Positions 9,143-18,646 of a stretch of 64,000 nucleotides of DNA are shown here, in pieces (the first letter of the stretch is position 1; each line of letters begins with the position of its first letter). The notes beneath the pieces were generated by a model, which was not told the DNA's origin, ran no database searches, and saw only the letters and a program-made list of their open reading frames with translations. A program made the translations under genes and the position numbers. The DNA comes from Thauera sp. K11 (GTDB lineage: Bacteria > Pseudomonadota > Gammaproteobacteria > Burkholderiales > Rhodocyclaceae), in contig NZ_CP023439.1 of the NCBI RefSeq assembly GCF_002354895.1, positions 992,001 to 1,056,000 of the forward strand, in the 5' to 3' direction.

Positions 9143-10432
9143 TCAGCGTCCGGAGCGCATCGCGTCGAAGAACTCGGCGTTGCTCTTGGTGGCCTTGATC
9201 TTGTCGAGCAGGAATTCCATCGCGTCGATGTCGTCCATGCCGTACAGCAGCTTGCGCAGGATCCAGACCTTCTGCAGCACGTCGGGCTTGAGCAGGAGTT
9301 CTTCCCGCCGCGTGCCGGAACGGTTGACGTTGATCGCCGGATACACGCGCTTTTCCGCCATGCGCCGGTCGAGGTGCAGCTCCATGTTGCCGGTGCCCTT
9401 GAATTCCTCGTAGATCACGTCGTCCATGCGGCTGCCGGTATCGATCAGCGCGGTGGCGATGATGGTGAGCGACCCGCCTTCCTCGATGTTGCGCGCCGCG
9501 CCGAAGAAGCGCTTGGGCTTTTGCAGCGCGTTGGCGTCGACGCCGCCCGTTAGCACCTTGCCGGAGGCCGGCACGACGGTGTTGTAGGCCCGTGCCAGGC
9601 GCGTCAGCGAGTCCAGCAGGATGACGACGTCGCGCTTGTGCTCGGTGAGGCGCTTGGCCTTCTCGATCACCATCTCGGCGACCTGCACGTGGCGCGATGC
9701 CGGCTCGTCGAAGGTGGAGGCGACGACTTCGCCCTTCACCGAGCGCTGCATCTCGGTCACTTCCTCGGGACGCTCGTCGATCAGCAGCACGATGAGCGCC
9801 ACGTCGGGGTGGTTGGCGGTGATCGAATGCGCGATGTGCTGCAGCATGACCGTCTTGCCGCTCTTGGGCGGTGCGACCAGCAGGCCGCGCTGGCCCTTGC
9901 CGATCGGCGCGATCATGTCGATCACCCGGCTGGTGATGTTCTCCTCGCCGCGGGTTTCCTGCTCGAGCCTGAGGCATTCCTGCGGATGCAGCGGCGTGAG
10001 GTTCTCGAACAGGATCTTGCGCTTGCACTCCTCGGGAGGCCGGCCGTTGATCTTGTCGAGCTTCACCAGCGCGAAGTAGCGCTCGCCGTCCTTCGGCGTG
10101 CGGATCTCGCCCTCGATCGTGTCGCCCGTGCGCAGGTTGAAGCGACGTATCTGCGACGGCGACACGTAGATGTCGTCCGTCCCGGCGAGATACGAAGTAT
10201 CGGGCGAGCGCAGGAAGCCGAAGCCGTCGGGCAGCACTTCAAGCGCGCCATCGCCGCAGATCGGCTCGCCCTTTCGTGCCCGGTTCTTCAGCAGCGCGAA
10301 CACCAGTTCCTGCTTGCGCAGGCGGTTCGCGCCTTCGATGTCTGCCGCCACCGCCATGTCGAGCAGTTCGCTGACGTGGAGCGCCTTCAGTTCCGACAGA
10401 TGCAGCGCGGGAATCGAGCTTTCGGAGGACAT
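9143..10432 (-). CDS. rho: Transcription termination factor Rho
   Basis: Hexameric RNA-dependent ATPase that ends transcription at Rho-dependent sites. The 429-residue protein has the N-terminal helical and cold-shock-like RNA-binding domain ([21 protein letters not shown]), the P-loop PPKSGKT and the Q/R-loop region near GGVDANALQ. It is close in length to E. coli Rho (419). The ATG at 10432 was chosen because GAGGAGGG precedes it by a few bases and the conserved N-terminus begins soon after. The frame stays open upstream to 10591 with an arginine-rich sequence, but only a TTG start is available there and it would overlap trxA. Confidence 0.96.
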   Translation of the reverse strand: MSSESSIPALHLSELKALHVSELLDMAVAADIEGANRLRKQELVFALLKNRARKGEPICGDGALEVLPDGFGFLRSPDTSYLAGTDDIYVSPSQIRRFNLRTGDTIEGEIRTPKDGERYFALVKLDKINGRPPEECKRKILFENLTPLHPQECLRLEQETRGEENITSRVIDMIAPIGKGQRGLLVAPPKSGKTVMLQHIAHSITANHPDVALIVLLIDERPEEVTEMQRSVKGEVVASTFDEPASRHVQVAEMVIEKAKRLTEHKRDVVILLDSLTRLARAYNTVVPASGKVLTGGVDANALQKPKRFFGAARNIEEGGSLTIIATALIDTGSRMDDVIYEEFKGTGNMELHLDRRMAEKRVYPAINVNRSGTRREELLLKPDVLQKVWILRKLLYGMDDIDAMEFLLDKIKATKSNAEFFDAMRSGR

Positions 10433-10574
10433 GGACGATCCCTCCTCGAGCGACCCGTCGAAATCGAGCAGGTCGTTGTCGGGAGCGGAGTTCTGGGGGG
10501 AATTACCGTCGCGGTTGCGGGGCCCGCGGCGACGGGCGCGCGAAGGACCGCGAGAACGGGCCGGAGCGTCCGGC

Positions 10575-10901
10575 TTAGATGTTGCTGTCAATGAAGGCGG
10601 TCAGTTGAGATTTGGAAAGGGCGCCGACTTTGGTCGCCTCGACGTTGCCACCCTTGAACAGCATCAGCGTGGGGATGCCACGGATGCCGTACTTGGCGGG
10701 GGTTTCCTGGTTTTCGTCGATGTTGAGCTTGGCGACCTTCAGCTTGCCGGCGTAATCCTTGGCAACATCGTCGAGAATCGGGGCGATCATCTTGCACGGG
10801 CCGCACCATTCGGCCCAGTAGTCGACCAGCACCGGGGTGTCGGACTGCAGCACTTCGGCGTCGAAGTTGCCGTCGGTCACATAATGAATATGCTCGCTCA
10901 T
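10575..10901 (-). CDS. trxA: Thioredoxin
   Basis: Cytoplasmic dithiol oxidoreductase, 108 residues, with the active site WCGPC at 32-36 and the conserved cis-proline segment GIPTLMLF near 75. The start follows AGGAA and gives the family's usual length. It is upstream of rho in the same direction with about 140 bases between them, an arrangement common in proteobacteria; the rho leader could hold autoregulatory RNA. Confidence 0.96.
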   Translation of the reverse strand: MSEHIHYVTDGNFDAEVLQSDTPVLVDYWAEWCGPCKMIAPILDDVAKDYAGKLKVAKLNIDENQETPAKYGIRGIPTLMLFKGGNVEATKVGALSKSQLTAFIDSNI

Positions 10902-11164
10902 GGTTCCTCGCAACAGGGGCGTAAGGATGGGATCTGGATGGGAGGTGGGCCGAAGCTGACCCGGAGACCAGGGGGCGTGGGAGCGCCCCCGGAAAATTTT
11001 TTTCAACAACTTATGCGAACGAGCGCTCGCCGTCAAGAAGATGTCCCGTTTCGCGGGCCTGCCGCATGCGTCACGTGGCGGAAACGCAAAACGCTGGACT
11101 AATATACGATCGCCCGGCCGGGCGAAGTCGTCCGCGTCCGGGGCATTCAAGGAGAGAACCGGCA

Positions 11165-11488
11165 ATGACATACGTTGTGACCGAATCCTGCATTCGCTGC
11201 AAATACACCGACTGCGTCGACGTCTGCCCGGTGGACTGCTTCCGCGAAGGGCCGAATTTCCTGGTGATCGATCCCGACGAGTGCATCGACTGTACGCTGT
11301 GCGTTGCCGAATGCCCGGTCGAGGCGATTTTCGCCGAGGACGACGTGCCGGCCGGTCAGGAGCACTTTACCGCGCTCAATGCCGAACTGGCCAAGCAGTG
11401 GAAGCCCATCGTCGAGCGCAAGGACCCGCTGCCGGACGCCGAGGAATGGGCCAAGGTGCGCGGCAAGTTCGGTGAGCTGAAGCGCTGA
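11165..11488 (+). CDS. fdxA: Ferredoxin, 7Fe type (FdxA)
   Basis: Small electron carrier of 107 residues with two cluster motifs: [18 protein letters not shown] near 9-26, and [15 protein letters not shown] near 40-54. The unusual spacing in the first motif marks the 3Fe-4S/4Fe-4S FdxA family of proteobacteria. The ATG follows AAGGAGAG. It is divergent from trxA. Physiological partner unknown; general redox support is inferred. Confidence 0.93.
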   Translation: MTYVVTESCIRCKYTDCVDVCPVDCFREGPNFLVIDPDECIDCTLCVAECPVEAIFAEDDVPAGQEHFTALNAELAKQWKPIVERKDPLPDAEEWAKVRGKFGELKR

Positions 11489-11524
11489 TCGGGGCGGGGC
11501 CGTGAGCTAGGTGCACTCGCGGCA

Positions 11525-11543
11525 TTGCACTAATATGGTGCAA
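11525..11543. promoter_or_regulatory. NtrC-like palindrome upstream of CBS gene
   Basis: TTGCACTAATATGGTGCAA is a 6-base inverted repeat whose 17-base core (TGCAC-N7-GTGCA) fits the classical NtrC binding consensus. It sits 45 bases before the CBS-domain gene and overlaps a TAATAT hexamer. No sigma54 -24/-12 pair was seen beside it, so it could be a chance match or a repressor site. Confidence 0.35.
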
Positions 11544-11587
11544 CCGTGTGACAGCCGACCATTCGACAGAACGTCAGGGAGAAGAAA

Positions 11588-12037
11588 ATGCTGGTGAGCG
11601 AGATCCTCGCGATCAAGGGCAAGGTGCTCTACACGATCGCGCCGAACAAGAGCGTCGTGGAAGCCATCGCCATCATGAACGAGCAGGATGTCGGGTCGCT
11701 CGTCGTTTTCTCGCGCGGACAGATGGTCGGGCTGCTGACTTTCCGCGAGGTCCTCAAGGCCGTCCAGCAGGCAGCCGCGTCCTGGGAGTCGGTCAGCGTC
11801 GAGCAGGCCATGCTCCACGACCCGCTGTCGGCATCGCCCAACATGGAGATGGACGAACTGCGCCGCCTGATGGTGGAACACCATCAACGCTACCTGCCGG
11901 TGATGGATGGCGGAACGCTGCTGGGCGTGGTGAGCTTCCACGACGTCGCCAAGGCCGTCCTGGAAGAACAGAGCTTCGAGAACCGCATGCTGAAGAACTA
12001 CATCCGCAACTGGCCCGCCGAGGAAGGCGAAGGCTGA
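11588..12037 (+). CDS. CBS-domain pair protein
   Basis: Cytoplasmic protein of 149 residues consisting almost entirely of two CBS motifs (about 10-60 and 75-130). These form a Bateman module that usually binds adenine nucleotides. Recognisable pieces are NEQDVGSLVVF and HHQRYLPVMDGGTLLGVVSFHDV. It has no attached effector domain, so its target is unknown. The ATG follows a GGGAGAAGAAA ribosome binding site. It stands between fdxA and fadD in the same direction, with a possible NtrC-like site in front. Confidence 0.85.
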   Translation: MLVSEILAIKGKVLYTIAPNKSVVEAIAIMNEQDVGSLVVFSRGQMVGLLTFREVLKAVQQAAASWESVSVEQAMLHDPLSASPNMEMDELRRLMVEHHQRYLPVMDGGTLLGVVSFHDVAKAVLEEQSFENRMLKNYIRNWPAEEGEG

Positions 12038-12183
12038 CGCATTCCCCGGGCGTCGCGGTTCGGATGCCCGCTTTCGAACCGGCGCCCGCCCGCGACGCCG
12101 GGTGGAAGCCATCCTGATTGCCCTGCGCCGCCGCCGGGATGCCTGCGGACGGGGCGAAGGGATTTTCCAGGGGAGGAGGCAAG

Positions 12184-13851
12184 GTGGAGAAGATCTGGCT
12201 CAGGAACTATCCCCACGGCGTCCCTGCGGAGATCGATGCCGGCGCCTATCGGTCCATCGGGGAACTCTTCGACGAAGGCGTGCGGCGGTTTGCGGCGCGT
12301 CCTGCGTACGTCTGCATGGGCAAGGCGATCACCTATGCCGAGCTGGAGCAGCGGTCGAGTCAGTTTGCCGCGTTCCTGCAGCAGGAACTGGAGCTGCCCC
12401 GGGGCAGCCGCGTCGCGCTGATGATGCCCAATCTGCTGCAGTATCCGATCGCCCTCTTCGGTGCGCTGCGCGCCGGCTATACCGTCGTCAACGTCAATCC
12501 GCTCTATACCGCGCGCGAGCTGGAGCATCAGCTTGCCGATGCGGGGGCCGAGGCGATCGTCATCCTCGAGAACTTCGCCCACACCCTGCAGCAGGTCGGC
12601 CGGAGCCTGGCGCTGCGGCACCTCGTCGTGACCAGCCTGGGAGAGATGCTGGATCTTCCCAAGCGGACGATCGTGAATTTCGTCGTCCGCCATGTGAAGA
12701 AGCTCGTTCCGCCCTGGCAACTGGACGGCGCGATCCGCTTCTCGGACGCGCTGGCGCGGGGGGCGGCCCACGAACTGGCGCCGGTCGAGGTGGGGCCGGG
12801 CGACATCGCCTTCCTGCAATACACCGGCGGTACCACCGGGGTGGCCAAGGGCGCGGTGCTCACCCACGGCAACATCATCGCCAATCTGCAGCAGGCTCAC
12901 GCGTGGATCGCGCCGCACGTGCGCGATGGCGAGGAAATCATCATCACCGCGCTGCCGCTCTATCACATCTTCTCCCTGACAGCGAACTGCCTGACCTTCT
13001 TCAAGCTCGGCGCCACCAACGTCCTCATCACCAACCCCAGGGACATTCCGGCTTTCGTGAAGGAACTCGGCCGCTACCGCTTCACCGCGATCACCGGGGT
13101 CAACACGCTGTTCAACGCGCTCCTGAACAACCCGGATTTCGCGCGGCTGGACTTTTCCGCGCTGAAGATCTCGCTGGGCGGAGGCATGGCCGTGCAGCAG
13201 GCGGTGGCGGAGAAATGGCAGCGTGTCACCGGCAGGTTGCTCGTCGAGGCGTACGGCCTCACCGAGACCTCGCCGGCGGTGACGATCAATCCGCTGGATC
13301 TGCCCGGGTTCAACCACTCCATCGGCCTGCCGGTGCCCTCCACCGAGGTCAGCATCCGGGACGACGACGACGTGGAGCAGCCGATCGGAGCCCGCGGCGA
13401 ACTGTGCGTGAAGGGCCCGCAGGTCACCGGCGGCTACTGGAACCGCCCGGAGGACACCGCGCGCGCGTTCACCCCGGACGGTTTCCTGCGCACCGGCGAC
13501 ATCGCGGTGATGGACGATCAGGGCTTCATCCGCATCGTGGACCGCAAGAAGGACATGATCCTGGTGTCGGGCTTCAACGTGTATCCCAACGAGGTCGAGG
13601 ACGTGGTCGCGAGCCATCCGGGCGTGCTTGAGGTGGCGGCGGTCGGCGTGCCCGACGAGCGCAGCGGCGAGGCGGTGAAGGTGTTCATCGTGCGCAAGGA
13701 CCCTGCGCTGACCGAACAGCAGATCATCGCCCATTGCCGCGAAAACCTCACCGCATACAAGGTGCCGCACCGGGTGGAGTTCCGCAGCGAACTGCCGAAG
13801 ACCAATGTGGGCAAGATACTGCGCCGCGCCTTGCGCGACCCGGGCGGTTGA
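12184..13851 (+). CDS. fadD: Long-chain fatty acid-CoA ligase
   Basis: ATP-dependent activation of fatty acids to acyl-CoA, at the inner face of the membrane. The 555-residue protein carries the AMP-binding motif [12 protein letters not shown] near 215, the LYHIFSLT region, YGLTETSP, and the FACS motif [17 protein letters not shown] followed by the [14 protein letters not shown] linker. The start is GTG at 12184: the protein then begins [10 protein letters not shown], like E. coli FadD, and GGAGGAGG precedes it. A TTG 66 bases earlier is less likely. Confidence 0.93.
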   Translation: MEKIWLRNYPHGVPAEIDAGAYRSIGELFDEGVRRFAARPAYVCMGKAITYAELEQRSSQFAAFLQQELELPRGSRVALMMPNLLQYPIALFGALRAGYTVVNVNPLYTARELEHQLADAGAEAIVILENFAHTLQQVGRSLALRHLVVTSLGEMLDLPKRTIVNFVVRHVKKLVPPWQLDGAIRFSDALARGAAHELAPVEVGPGDIAFLQYTGGTTGVAKGAVLTHGNIIANLQQAHAWIAPHVRDGEEIIITALPLYHIFSLTANCLTFFKLGATNVLITNPRDIPAFVKELGRYRFTAITGVNTLFNALLNNPDFARLDFSALKISLGGGMAVQQAVAEKWQRVTGRLLVEAYGLTETSPAVTINPLDLPGFNHSIGLPVPSTEVSIRDDDDVEQPIGARGELCVKGPQVTGGYWNRPEDTARAFTPDGFLRTGDIAVMDDQGFIRIVDRKKDMILVSGFNVYPNEVEDVVASHPGVLEVAAVGVPDERSGEAVKVFIVRKDPALTEQQIIAHCRENLTAYKVPHRVEFRSELPKTNVGKILRRALRDPGG

Positions 13852-13937
13852 CGCGCGGCAGGGCGAGTTGTAACAGAGTGCTTGTCATTGCCTGTTTTTC
13901 GTGTTTTCATTCCGACCGCTATACCGCCTGAACGCAA

Positions 13938-14012
13938 ATGACCCGCTTTTCCGCAATCCTCGTCGCTGTAGCCGTACGCGTAGTAGTAGGCGTAGGCAGG
14001 CGCGCGTCGTAA
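13938..14012 (+). CDS. ilvB leader peptide (branched-chain-rich)
   Basis: A 24-codon ORF (MTRFSAILVAVAVRVVVGVG then RRAS) ends at TAA 31 bases before an intrinsic terminator and about 115 bases before ilvB. Seven of 24 residues are valine, with one isoleucine and one leucine, and three GTA codons are consecutive. This is the pattern of the enterobacterial ivbL leader before ilvBN. Ribosome stalling at valine codons when charged tRNA-Val is scarce should favour an antiterminator. The ribosome binding site is weak, and antiterminator pairing was not folded. Confidence 0.8.
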   Translation: MTRFSAILVAVAVRVVVGVGRRAS

Positions 14013-14042
14013 CGGATCAGGGTCGGAAAACAGAATTCAACA

Positions 14043-14083
14043 CCCCCGTCGGCGCACGCAGCCGGCGGGGGTTTTTGTTTTTT
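14043..14083 (+). terminator. Attenuator terminator in the ilvB leader
   Basis: An 11-base-pair stem (CCCCCGTCGGC with GCCGGCGGGGG, one G-U pair) has a 7-base loop and is followed by TTTTTGTTTTTT. It lies between the valine-rich leader peptide and ilvB, so termination here would be conditional on leader translation. Confidence 0.88.
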
Positions 14084-14128
14084 CGGGCCGCCGGTGATGT
14101 CGTCGCGAAGCAATCCTAGGAGAAGCAC

Positions 14129-15796
14129 ATGATGAAAATGACCGGCGCGGAACTGATCGTGCGCCTTCTTGAGCGGCAGGGTGTGCGCACCATCTGCGGC
14201 ATTCCGGGCGGTGCCATCCTCCCGCTCTACGACGCACTGTCGCAGACGGACGAGATCCACCACGTGCTGGCGCGGCACGAACAGGGCGCAGGCTTCATGG
14301 CCCAGGGGATGGCGCGGGTGTCCGGTCGTCCCGAGGTGTGCTTCGCCTCGAGCGGGCCGGGGGCGACCAACCTGGTCACCGCGATCGCCGATGCCTGTCT
14401 CGACTCCATTCCGCTGGTGGCCATCACCGGCCAGGTGCCGCAGTCGATGATCGGCACAGATGCCTTCCAGGAGGTCGACATCTACGGCATCACGGTGCCG
14501 ATCACCAAGCACAACTTCCTGGTGCGCTCGGCGCGCGAGCTGCTGGAGGTGATTCCGGATGCCTTTCGCATCGCGATGTCCGGCAGGCCCGGGCCGGTGC
14601 TGGTCGACGTGCCCAAGGACGTGCAGAACCAGGTCGTCGAGTTCGACGGCTTTCCCGCGCCGGCGGTGCCCGACGCGGCGCCCGGACTCGACATGGAGGC
14701 GCTCGAGACGGCGGCGCGCCTGATCAACGAGGCCGAGCGCCCGGTGCTCTATCTCGGCGGCGGGGTGGTGCATTCCGGCGCGTCCGCGCTCGCCGTGACG
14801 CTGGCCGAGCAGGCCAGCATGCCGACCACCATGACGCTGATGGGGCTCGGCGCCATGCCGATGGACCATCCGCTGTCGATCGGCATGCTCGGCATGCACG
14901 GTGCGCGCTACACCAACTTCGTGCTCGAGGAGGCCGATCTGCTGGTGTGCGTCGGCGCCCGCTTCGACGATCGTGCGATCGGCCGTGCCGCTTCGTTCTG
15001 CCCGAACGCGAAGATCGTGCATATCGACATCGACCGTTCCGAGCTGGACAAGATCAGGAATGCGCACGTCGGCCTGCATGCCGACGTGACCGTCGCGCTC
15101 GAGGCCCTGCTGCCGCGGGTGAAGGTCACGCTGCGCAAGCGCTGGCTGTCGCACGTCGAAAGCCTGAAGCTGCGCTTTCCGATGCAGTTGCCCGGCGCCG
15201 ACGATCCCCGCACCCACTACGGCCTGGTCCATGCGGTGGCGGCCGCGCTCGACGACAGCGCGATCATCACCACCGACGTCGGCCAGCACCAGATGTGGGT
15301 CGCCCAGGCTTATCCCTTCCGCCGCCCGCGCCAGTGGCTGACCTCCGGCGGCCTCGGCACCATGGGCTTCGGCATGCCGGCGGCGATCGGTGCCGCGCTG
15401 GCCGAACCCGAGCGCACGGTGGTGTGCTTCTCCGGCGACGGCAGCTTCAAGATGAACATCCAGGAACTGGCGACGCTGGCCGAGGAAGGGCTGAACGTCA
15501 AGATCGTGCTGATGAACAACAATTCGCTCGGCCTGGTGTACCAGCAGCAGAACCTCTTCTACGGCAAGCGGGTGTTCGCGTCCAAGTACCGCGGCGCGCC
15601 CGATTTCGTGAAGATCGCGGAAGGCTTCGGCATCCCCGCGCTCAATCTCGACGATGCCGAGAATCCGCGCGCGACGCTCGCCCAGGTGCTTGCCGAACCG
15701 GGCCCCTGCCTGATCCACGCGTCGATCGACCGCGAACAGTTTGTCTACCCCATGGTGCCGCCCGGTGCGGCCAACACCGAGATGATCGGAGGCTGA
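14129..15796 (+). CDS. ilvB: Acetolactate synthase large subunit (IlvB type)
   Basis: Thiamine diphosphate enzyme that joins two pyruvates (or pyruvate and 2-oxobutyrate) in the first common step of branched-chain amino acid synthesis. The 555 residues show the catalytic glutamate in RHEQGAGF near 50, the substrate/FAD region SGPGATNL, GQVPQSMIGTDAFQEVD, and the ThDP motif GDGSF ending in NNNSLGLV. It resembles E. coli IlvB more than IlvI or IlvG throughout. AGGAGAAG precedes the ATG. The stop overlaps the ilvN start. Confidence 0.94.
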   Translation: MMKMTGAELIVRLLERQGVRTICGIPGGAILPLYDALSQTDEIHHVLARHEQGAGFMAQGMARVSGRPEVCFASSGPGATNLVTAIADACLDSIPLVAITGQVPQSMIGTDAFQEVDIYGITVPITKHNFLVRSARELLEVIPDAFRIAMSGRPGPVLVDVPKDVQNQVVEFDGFPAPAVPDAAPGLDMEALETAARLINEAERPVLYLGGGVVHSGASALAVTLAEQASMPTTMTLMGLGAMPMDHPLSIGMLGMHGARYTNFVLEEADLLVCVGARFDDRAIGRAASFCPNAKIVHIDIDRSELDKIRNAHVGLHADVTVALEALLPRVKVTLRKRWLSHVESLKLRFPMQLPGADDPRTHYGLVHAVAAALDDSAIITTDVGQHQMWVAQAYPFRRPRQWLTSGGLGTMGFGMPAAIGAALAEPERTVVCFSGDGSFKMNIQELATLAEEGLNVKIVLMNNNSLGLVYQQQNLFYGKRVFASKYRGAPDFVKIAEGFGIPALNLDDAENPRATLAQVLAEPGPCLIHASIDREQFVYPMVPPGAANTEMIGG

Positions 15797-16113
15797 TGAT
15801 GATCGAGCAGGTTGCCGACCCGCTGCCGCAAGCCGGCTTCGCCAAGATTGTGCTGGAGCTCGAGGTGAACAACCACCCGGGCGTGATGAGCCACATCTGC
15901 AATCTTTTCGCACGCCGTGCGTTCAACGTCGAAGGCATCCTCTGCATGCCGATGAGCGACACGCGCCGCAGCCGCATCTGGCTGCTGGTCTACGAGGACC
16001 AGCGGCTCGACCAGATGGTGCGCCAGCTCGAGAAGCTGGAGGACGTGCTTGCCGTCCGGCACCACGGCGCGGAGCACGAGGTGTTCGAGCGTCTGGAGAA
16101 CTTCTTCCACTGA
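15796..16113 (+). CDS. ilvN: Acetolactate synthase small subunit (IlvN type)
   Basis: Regulatory ACT-domain subunit of 105 residues that activates the catalytic subunit and usually confers valine feedback inhibition. The ACT core NNHPGVMSHICNLFARRAFN then VEGILC is near 25-50. It matches E. coli IlvN in length and order, and is much shorter than the two-domain IlvH. The first ATG overlaps the ilvB stop (TGATG); a second ATG follows directly. Feedback by valine fits the valine-rich attenuator upstream. Confidence 0.93.
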   Translation: MMIEQVADPLPQAGFAKIVLELEVNNHPGVMSHICNLFARRAFNVEGILCMPMSDTRRSRIWLLVYEDQRLDQMVRQLEKLEDVLAVRHHGAEHEVFERLENFFH

Positions 16114-16156
16114 AATCCCGGTGGCACGGCACCCGTGGCGGGTGCCGGCAGGGCGC

Positions 16157-16195
16157 AAAAAGGCGTGTGCTAAACTCGGCACCGCCTTTTTTTGC
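16157..16195 (+). terminator. Intrinsic terminator after ilvBN
   Basis: GGCGTGTGC and GCACCGCC pair around an 8-base loop, with AAAAA before and a seven-T run after. The loop also contains TAAACT preceded by TGTGC, which could serve as an extended -10 for aroC, so the site may be both terminator and promoter. Confidence 0.7.
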
Positions 16196-16233
16196 GTCTG
16201 CGCGCTTCATTTTCTGATCGGACCCTCACTCTC

Positions 16234-17370
16234 ATGTCGGGCAATTCCTTCGGCACGCTCTTTTCCGTCTCATCCTTCGGCGAATCGCACGGCCCGGCCA
16301 TCGGCTGCGTGATCGACGGCTGCCCGCCGGGGCTGCCGATCGCCGTGGAAGAGATCCAGGCCGAACTCGACCGCCGCAAGCCCGGCACCTCGCGCCACGT
16401 CACGCAGCGCCGCGAACCGGACGAGGTCGAGATCCTGTCGGGCGTGTTCGAGGGCGTGACCACGGGCACGCCGATCGCGCTTTTGATCCGCAACCAGGAC
16501 CAGCGCTCGCGCGACTACGGCAACATCGCCGAGACCTTCCGCCCGGGGCATGCCGACTACCCGTACTGGCAGAAATATGGCGTGCGCGACTTTCGCGGCG
16601 GCGGCCGCTCGTCGGCGCGCGAAACCGCGGTGCGCGTGGCGGCCGGCGCGATCGCGCGCAAGTGGCTGCTGCAGCGCCATGGCGTGGTGATCCGCGGCTA
16701 CATGGCGCAACTCGGGCCGATCGAGATCCCTTTCGTGTCCTGGGACGAGGTCGGCGACAACCCATTCTTCGCGCCCGATGCGTCCATCGTGTCCGAACTC
16801 GAAAGCTACATGGACGAGCTGCGCAAGTCGGGGGATTCGATCGGTGCGCGGATCAACGTCGTCGCCAGCGGCGTTCCGGTCGGCTGGGGCGAGCCGGTCT
16901 ACGACCGCCTCGATGCCGACATCGCCCACGCGATGATGGGCATCAATGCGGTGAAAGGCGTGGAAATCGGCGCCGGCTTCGCGTCGATCATGCAGCGCGG
17001 TACCGAACATGGCGACGAGATGACGCCGGAGGGCTTCCTGTCGAACAACGCCGGCGGCGTGCTCGGCGGCATTTCGACCGGGCAGGACATCCTGGTGAGC
17101 ATGGCGATCAAGCCCACCTCCAGCATCCGCCTGGACCGGCGTTCGATCGACAAGCAGGGCAGTCCGGTGATCGTGAATACCCACGGCCGCCACGACCCGT
17201 GCGTCGGCATCCGCGCCACGCCCATCGCCGAGGCGATGCTGGCGCTGGTGCTGATCGACCACGCGCTGCGCCACCGCGCGCAGTGCGGCGACGTCGCCAC
17301 GACCACGCCCCGCATCGCCGGACTGGCGCCACAGGGACGGCAGAGCGTGCCGTCGCCGCGCATCCGCTGA
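16234..17370 (+). CDS. aroC: Chorismate synthase
   Basis: Last step of the common aromatic pathway: 5-enolpyruvylshikimate 3-phosphate to chorismate, using reduced FMN. The 378-residue protein has the family signatures [18 protein letters not shown] at its N-terminus, RPGHADYPY near 98, the [11 protein letters not shown] stretch near 125 and the [17 protein letters not shown] signature near 325. The ATG at 16234 starts the conserved MSGNSFG sequence. It supplies the chorismate used by the trp genes further downstream. Confidence 0.96.
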   Translation: MSGNSFGTLFSVSSFGESHGPAIGCVIDGCPPGLPIAVEEIQAELDRRKPGTSRHVTQRREPDEVEILSGVFEGVTTGTPIALLIRNQDQRSRDYGNIAETFRPGHADYPYWQKYGVRDFRGGGRSSARETAVRVAAGAIARKWLLQRHGVVIRGYMAQLGPIEIPFVSWDEVGDNPFFAPDASIVSELESYMDELRKSGDSIGARINVVASGVPVGWGEPVYDRLDADIAHAMMGINAVKGVEIGAGFASIMQRGTEHGDEMTPEGFLSNNAGGVLGGISTGQDILVSMAIKPTSSIRLDRRSIDKQGSPVIVNTHGRHDPCVGIRATPIAEAMLALVLIDHALRHRAQCGDVATTTPRIAGLAPQGRQSVPSPRIR

Positions 17371-17480
17371 GTCCGCCTTGCCGGTGGCGTCGCGGTGCGC
17401 GGCCATCCCCGGCCGCGGCGGCCTCCATCCGCCGGGTGGGGCGCGCCGGCCGCACGGCGTCCGGCGCTGAGTGTCCCGCG

Positions 17481-18632
17481 ATGCTTCCCTATTGGCGCCT
17501 TTCGGCCTACTACTTCGCGTACTTCGCCTTCGTCGGCGCCTTTTCGCCCTATTTCGCGCTTTACCTGGAATCGCTCAGCCTGTCGGCGGCCGACATCGCG
17601 ATCCTGATGTCGCTGATGCAGGTCATGCGGGTCCTGGCGCCGGCCCTGTGGGGCTGGCTGGCGGAGCGCCTGGGCATGCGCCTGCCCATCGTGCGCGCCT
17701 CGGCGCTGCTGAGCCTGGCGGGGTTCTCGCTGTTCTTCGCCACCGATTCGTTCGCCGGGCTGTTCGCGGCGATGGCGCTGATGTCGTTCTTCTGGAGCGC
17801 GGCGCTGCCGCTGATGGAAAGCGTGACCTTCGCCCACCTCGGCACCCAGGCCCACCGCTACGGCGACATCCGGGTGTGGGGTTCGGTGGGCTTCGTGCTG
17901 GCGGTGCTCGTCCTCGGCCATGCGCTCGACCGGCTTCCCGTCGCCATGCTGCTGTGGGTACTCGCCGGGGTGCTGGCGGGCATCCTGGGCTGCGCGGCGA
18001 TGGTGCCGGAGGCCACGGGCGCCCGGGGCCATCGCGGGCAGGTCGGCCTGCGCGCCACGCTGGCCCGGCGCGAGGTCAGGGCCCTGCTGGGCGCCTGCTT
18101 CCTGATGGCGGCGGCCCATGGCGCGCTGTACGTGTTCTATTCCATCTACCTGGTGGGACACGGCTACAGCAAGGGGCTCGTCGGCTGGATGTGGACGCTG
18201 GGCGTGCTGGCCGAGATCGCCGCCTTCATGCTCATGCCGCGCCTCACCCGGCGGTGGTCCCTGCGCGGCATCCTGCTGTTCACCTTCGCCGCCGCGGCGG
18301 TCCGCTTCCTGCTGATCGGCTGGGGAGTCGAAAGCGTGGCGCTGCTGGTCCTTGCGCAACTGCTGCACGGCGTAACCTTCGGCGCCTACCATGCGGCGGC
18401 GATCGCCATGGTGAACCAATGGTTTCCGGGGCCCCTCCAAGCGCATGGGCAGGCGCTCTACGGCAGCCTGTCGTTCGGCGCGGGCGGCATGCTGGGAGGT
18501 CTGGTCAGCGGCTACACCTGGGACGTCGCCGGTTCCGCCTGGACCTATACGCTGGGGGCCGGTTTTGCGCTGGCCGGCCTGGTGTGGCTTGCGCGCGGCT
18601 GGCCGGCGGCGACAATGCACGACGAGAACTGA
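17481..18632 (+). CDS. MFS transporter, HcaT-like (3-phenylpropionate permease family)
   Basis: Inner-membrane protein of 383 residues with about 12 hydrophobic segments. The opening MLPYWRLSAYYFAYFAFVGA and early PYFALYL resemble the HcaT/LacY-like MFS_1 subgroup annotated as 3-phenylpropionic acid transporters. The substrate cannot be read from sequence and the neighbours (aroC, M48 peptidase) give no clue. It ends 14 bases before the peptidase start with a GGAGGAG site between, so the two genes are probably cotranscribed. Confidence 0.82.
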   Translation: MLPYWRLSAYYFAYFAFVGAFSPYFALYLESLSLSAADIAILMSLMQVMRVLAPALWGWLAERLGMRLPIVRASALLSLAGFSLFFATDSFAGLFAAMALMSFFWSAALPLMESVTFAHLGTQAHRYGDIRVWGSVGFVLAVLVLGHALDRLPVAMLLWVLAGVLAGILGCAAMVPEATGARGHRGQVGLRATLARREVRALLGACFLMAAAHGALYVFYSIYLVGHGYSKGLVGWMWTLGVLAEIAAFMLMPRLTRRWSLRGILLFTFAAAAVRFLLIGWGVESVALLVLAQLLHGVTFGAYHAAAIAMVNQWFPGPLQAHGQALYGSLSFGAGGMLGGLVSGYTWDVAGSAWTYTLGAGFALAGLVWLARGWPAATMHDEN

Positions 18633-18646
18633 CGGAGGAGGCCGGC

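Noticed and set aside
16165..16180. TGTGCTAAACT as a dedicated aroC promoter
   Set aside because: It lies in the loop of a good terminator hairpin and has no -35 partner; mentioned under the terminator but not called separately.
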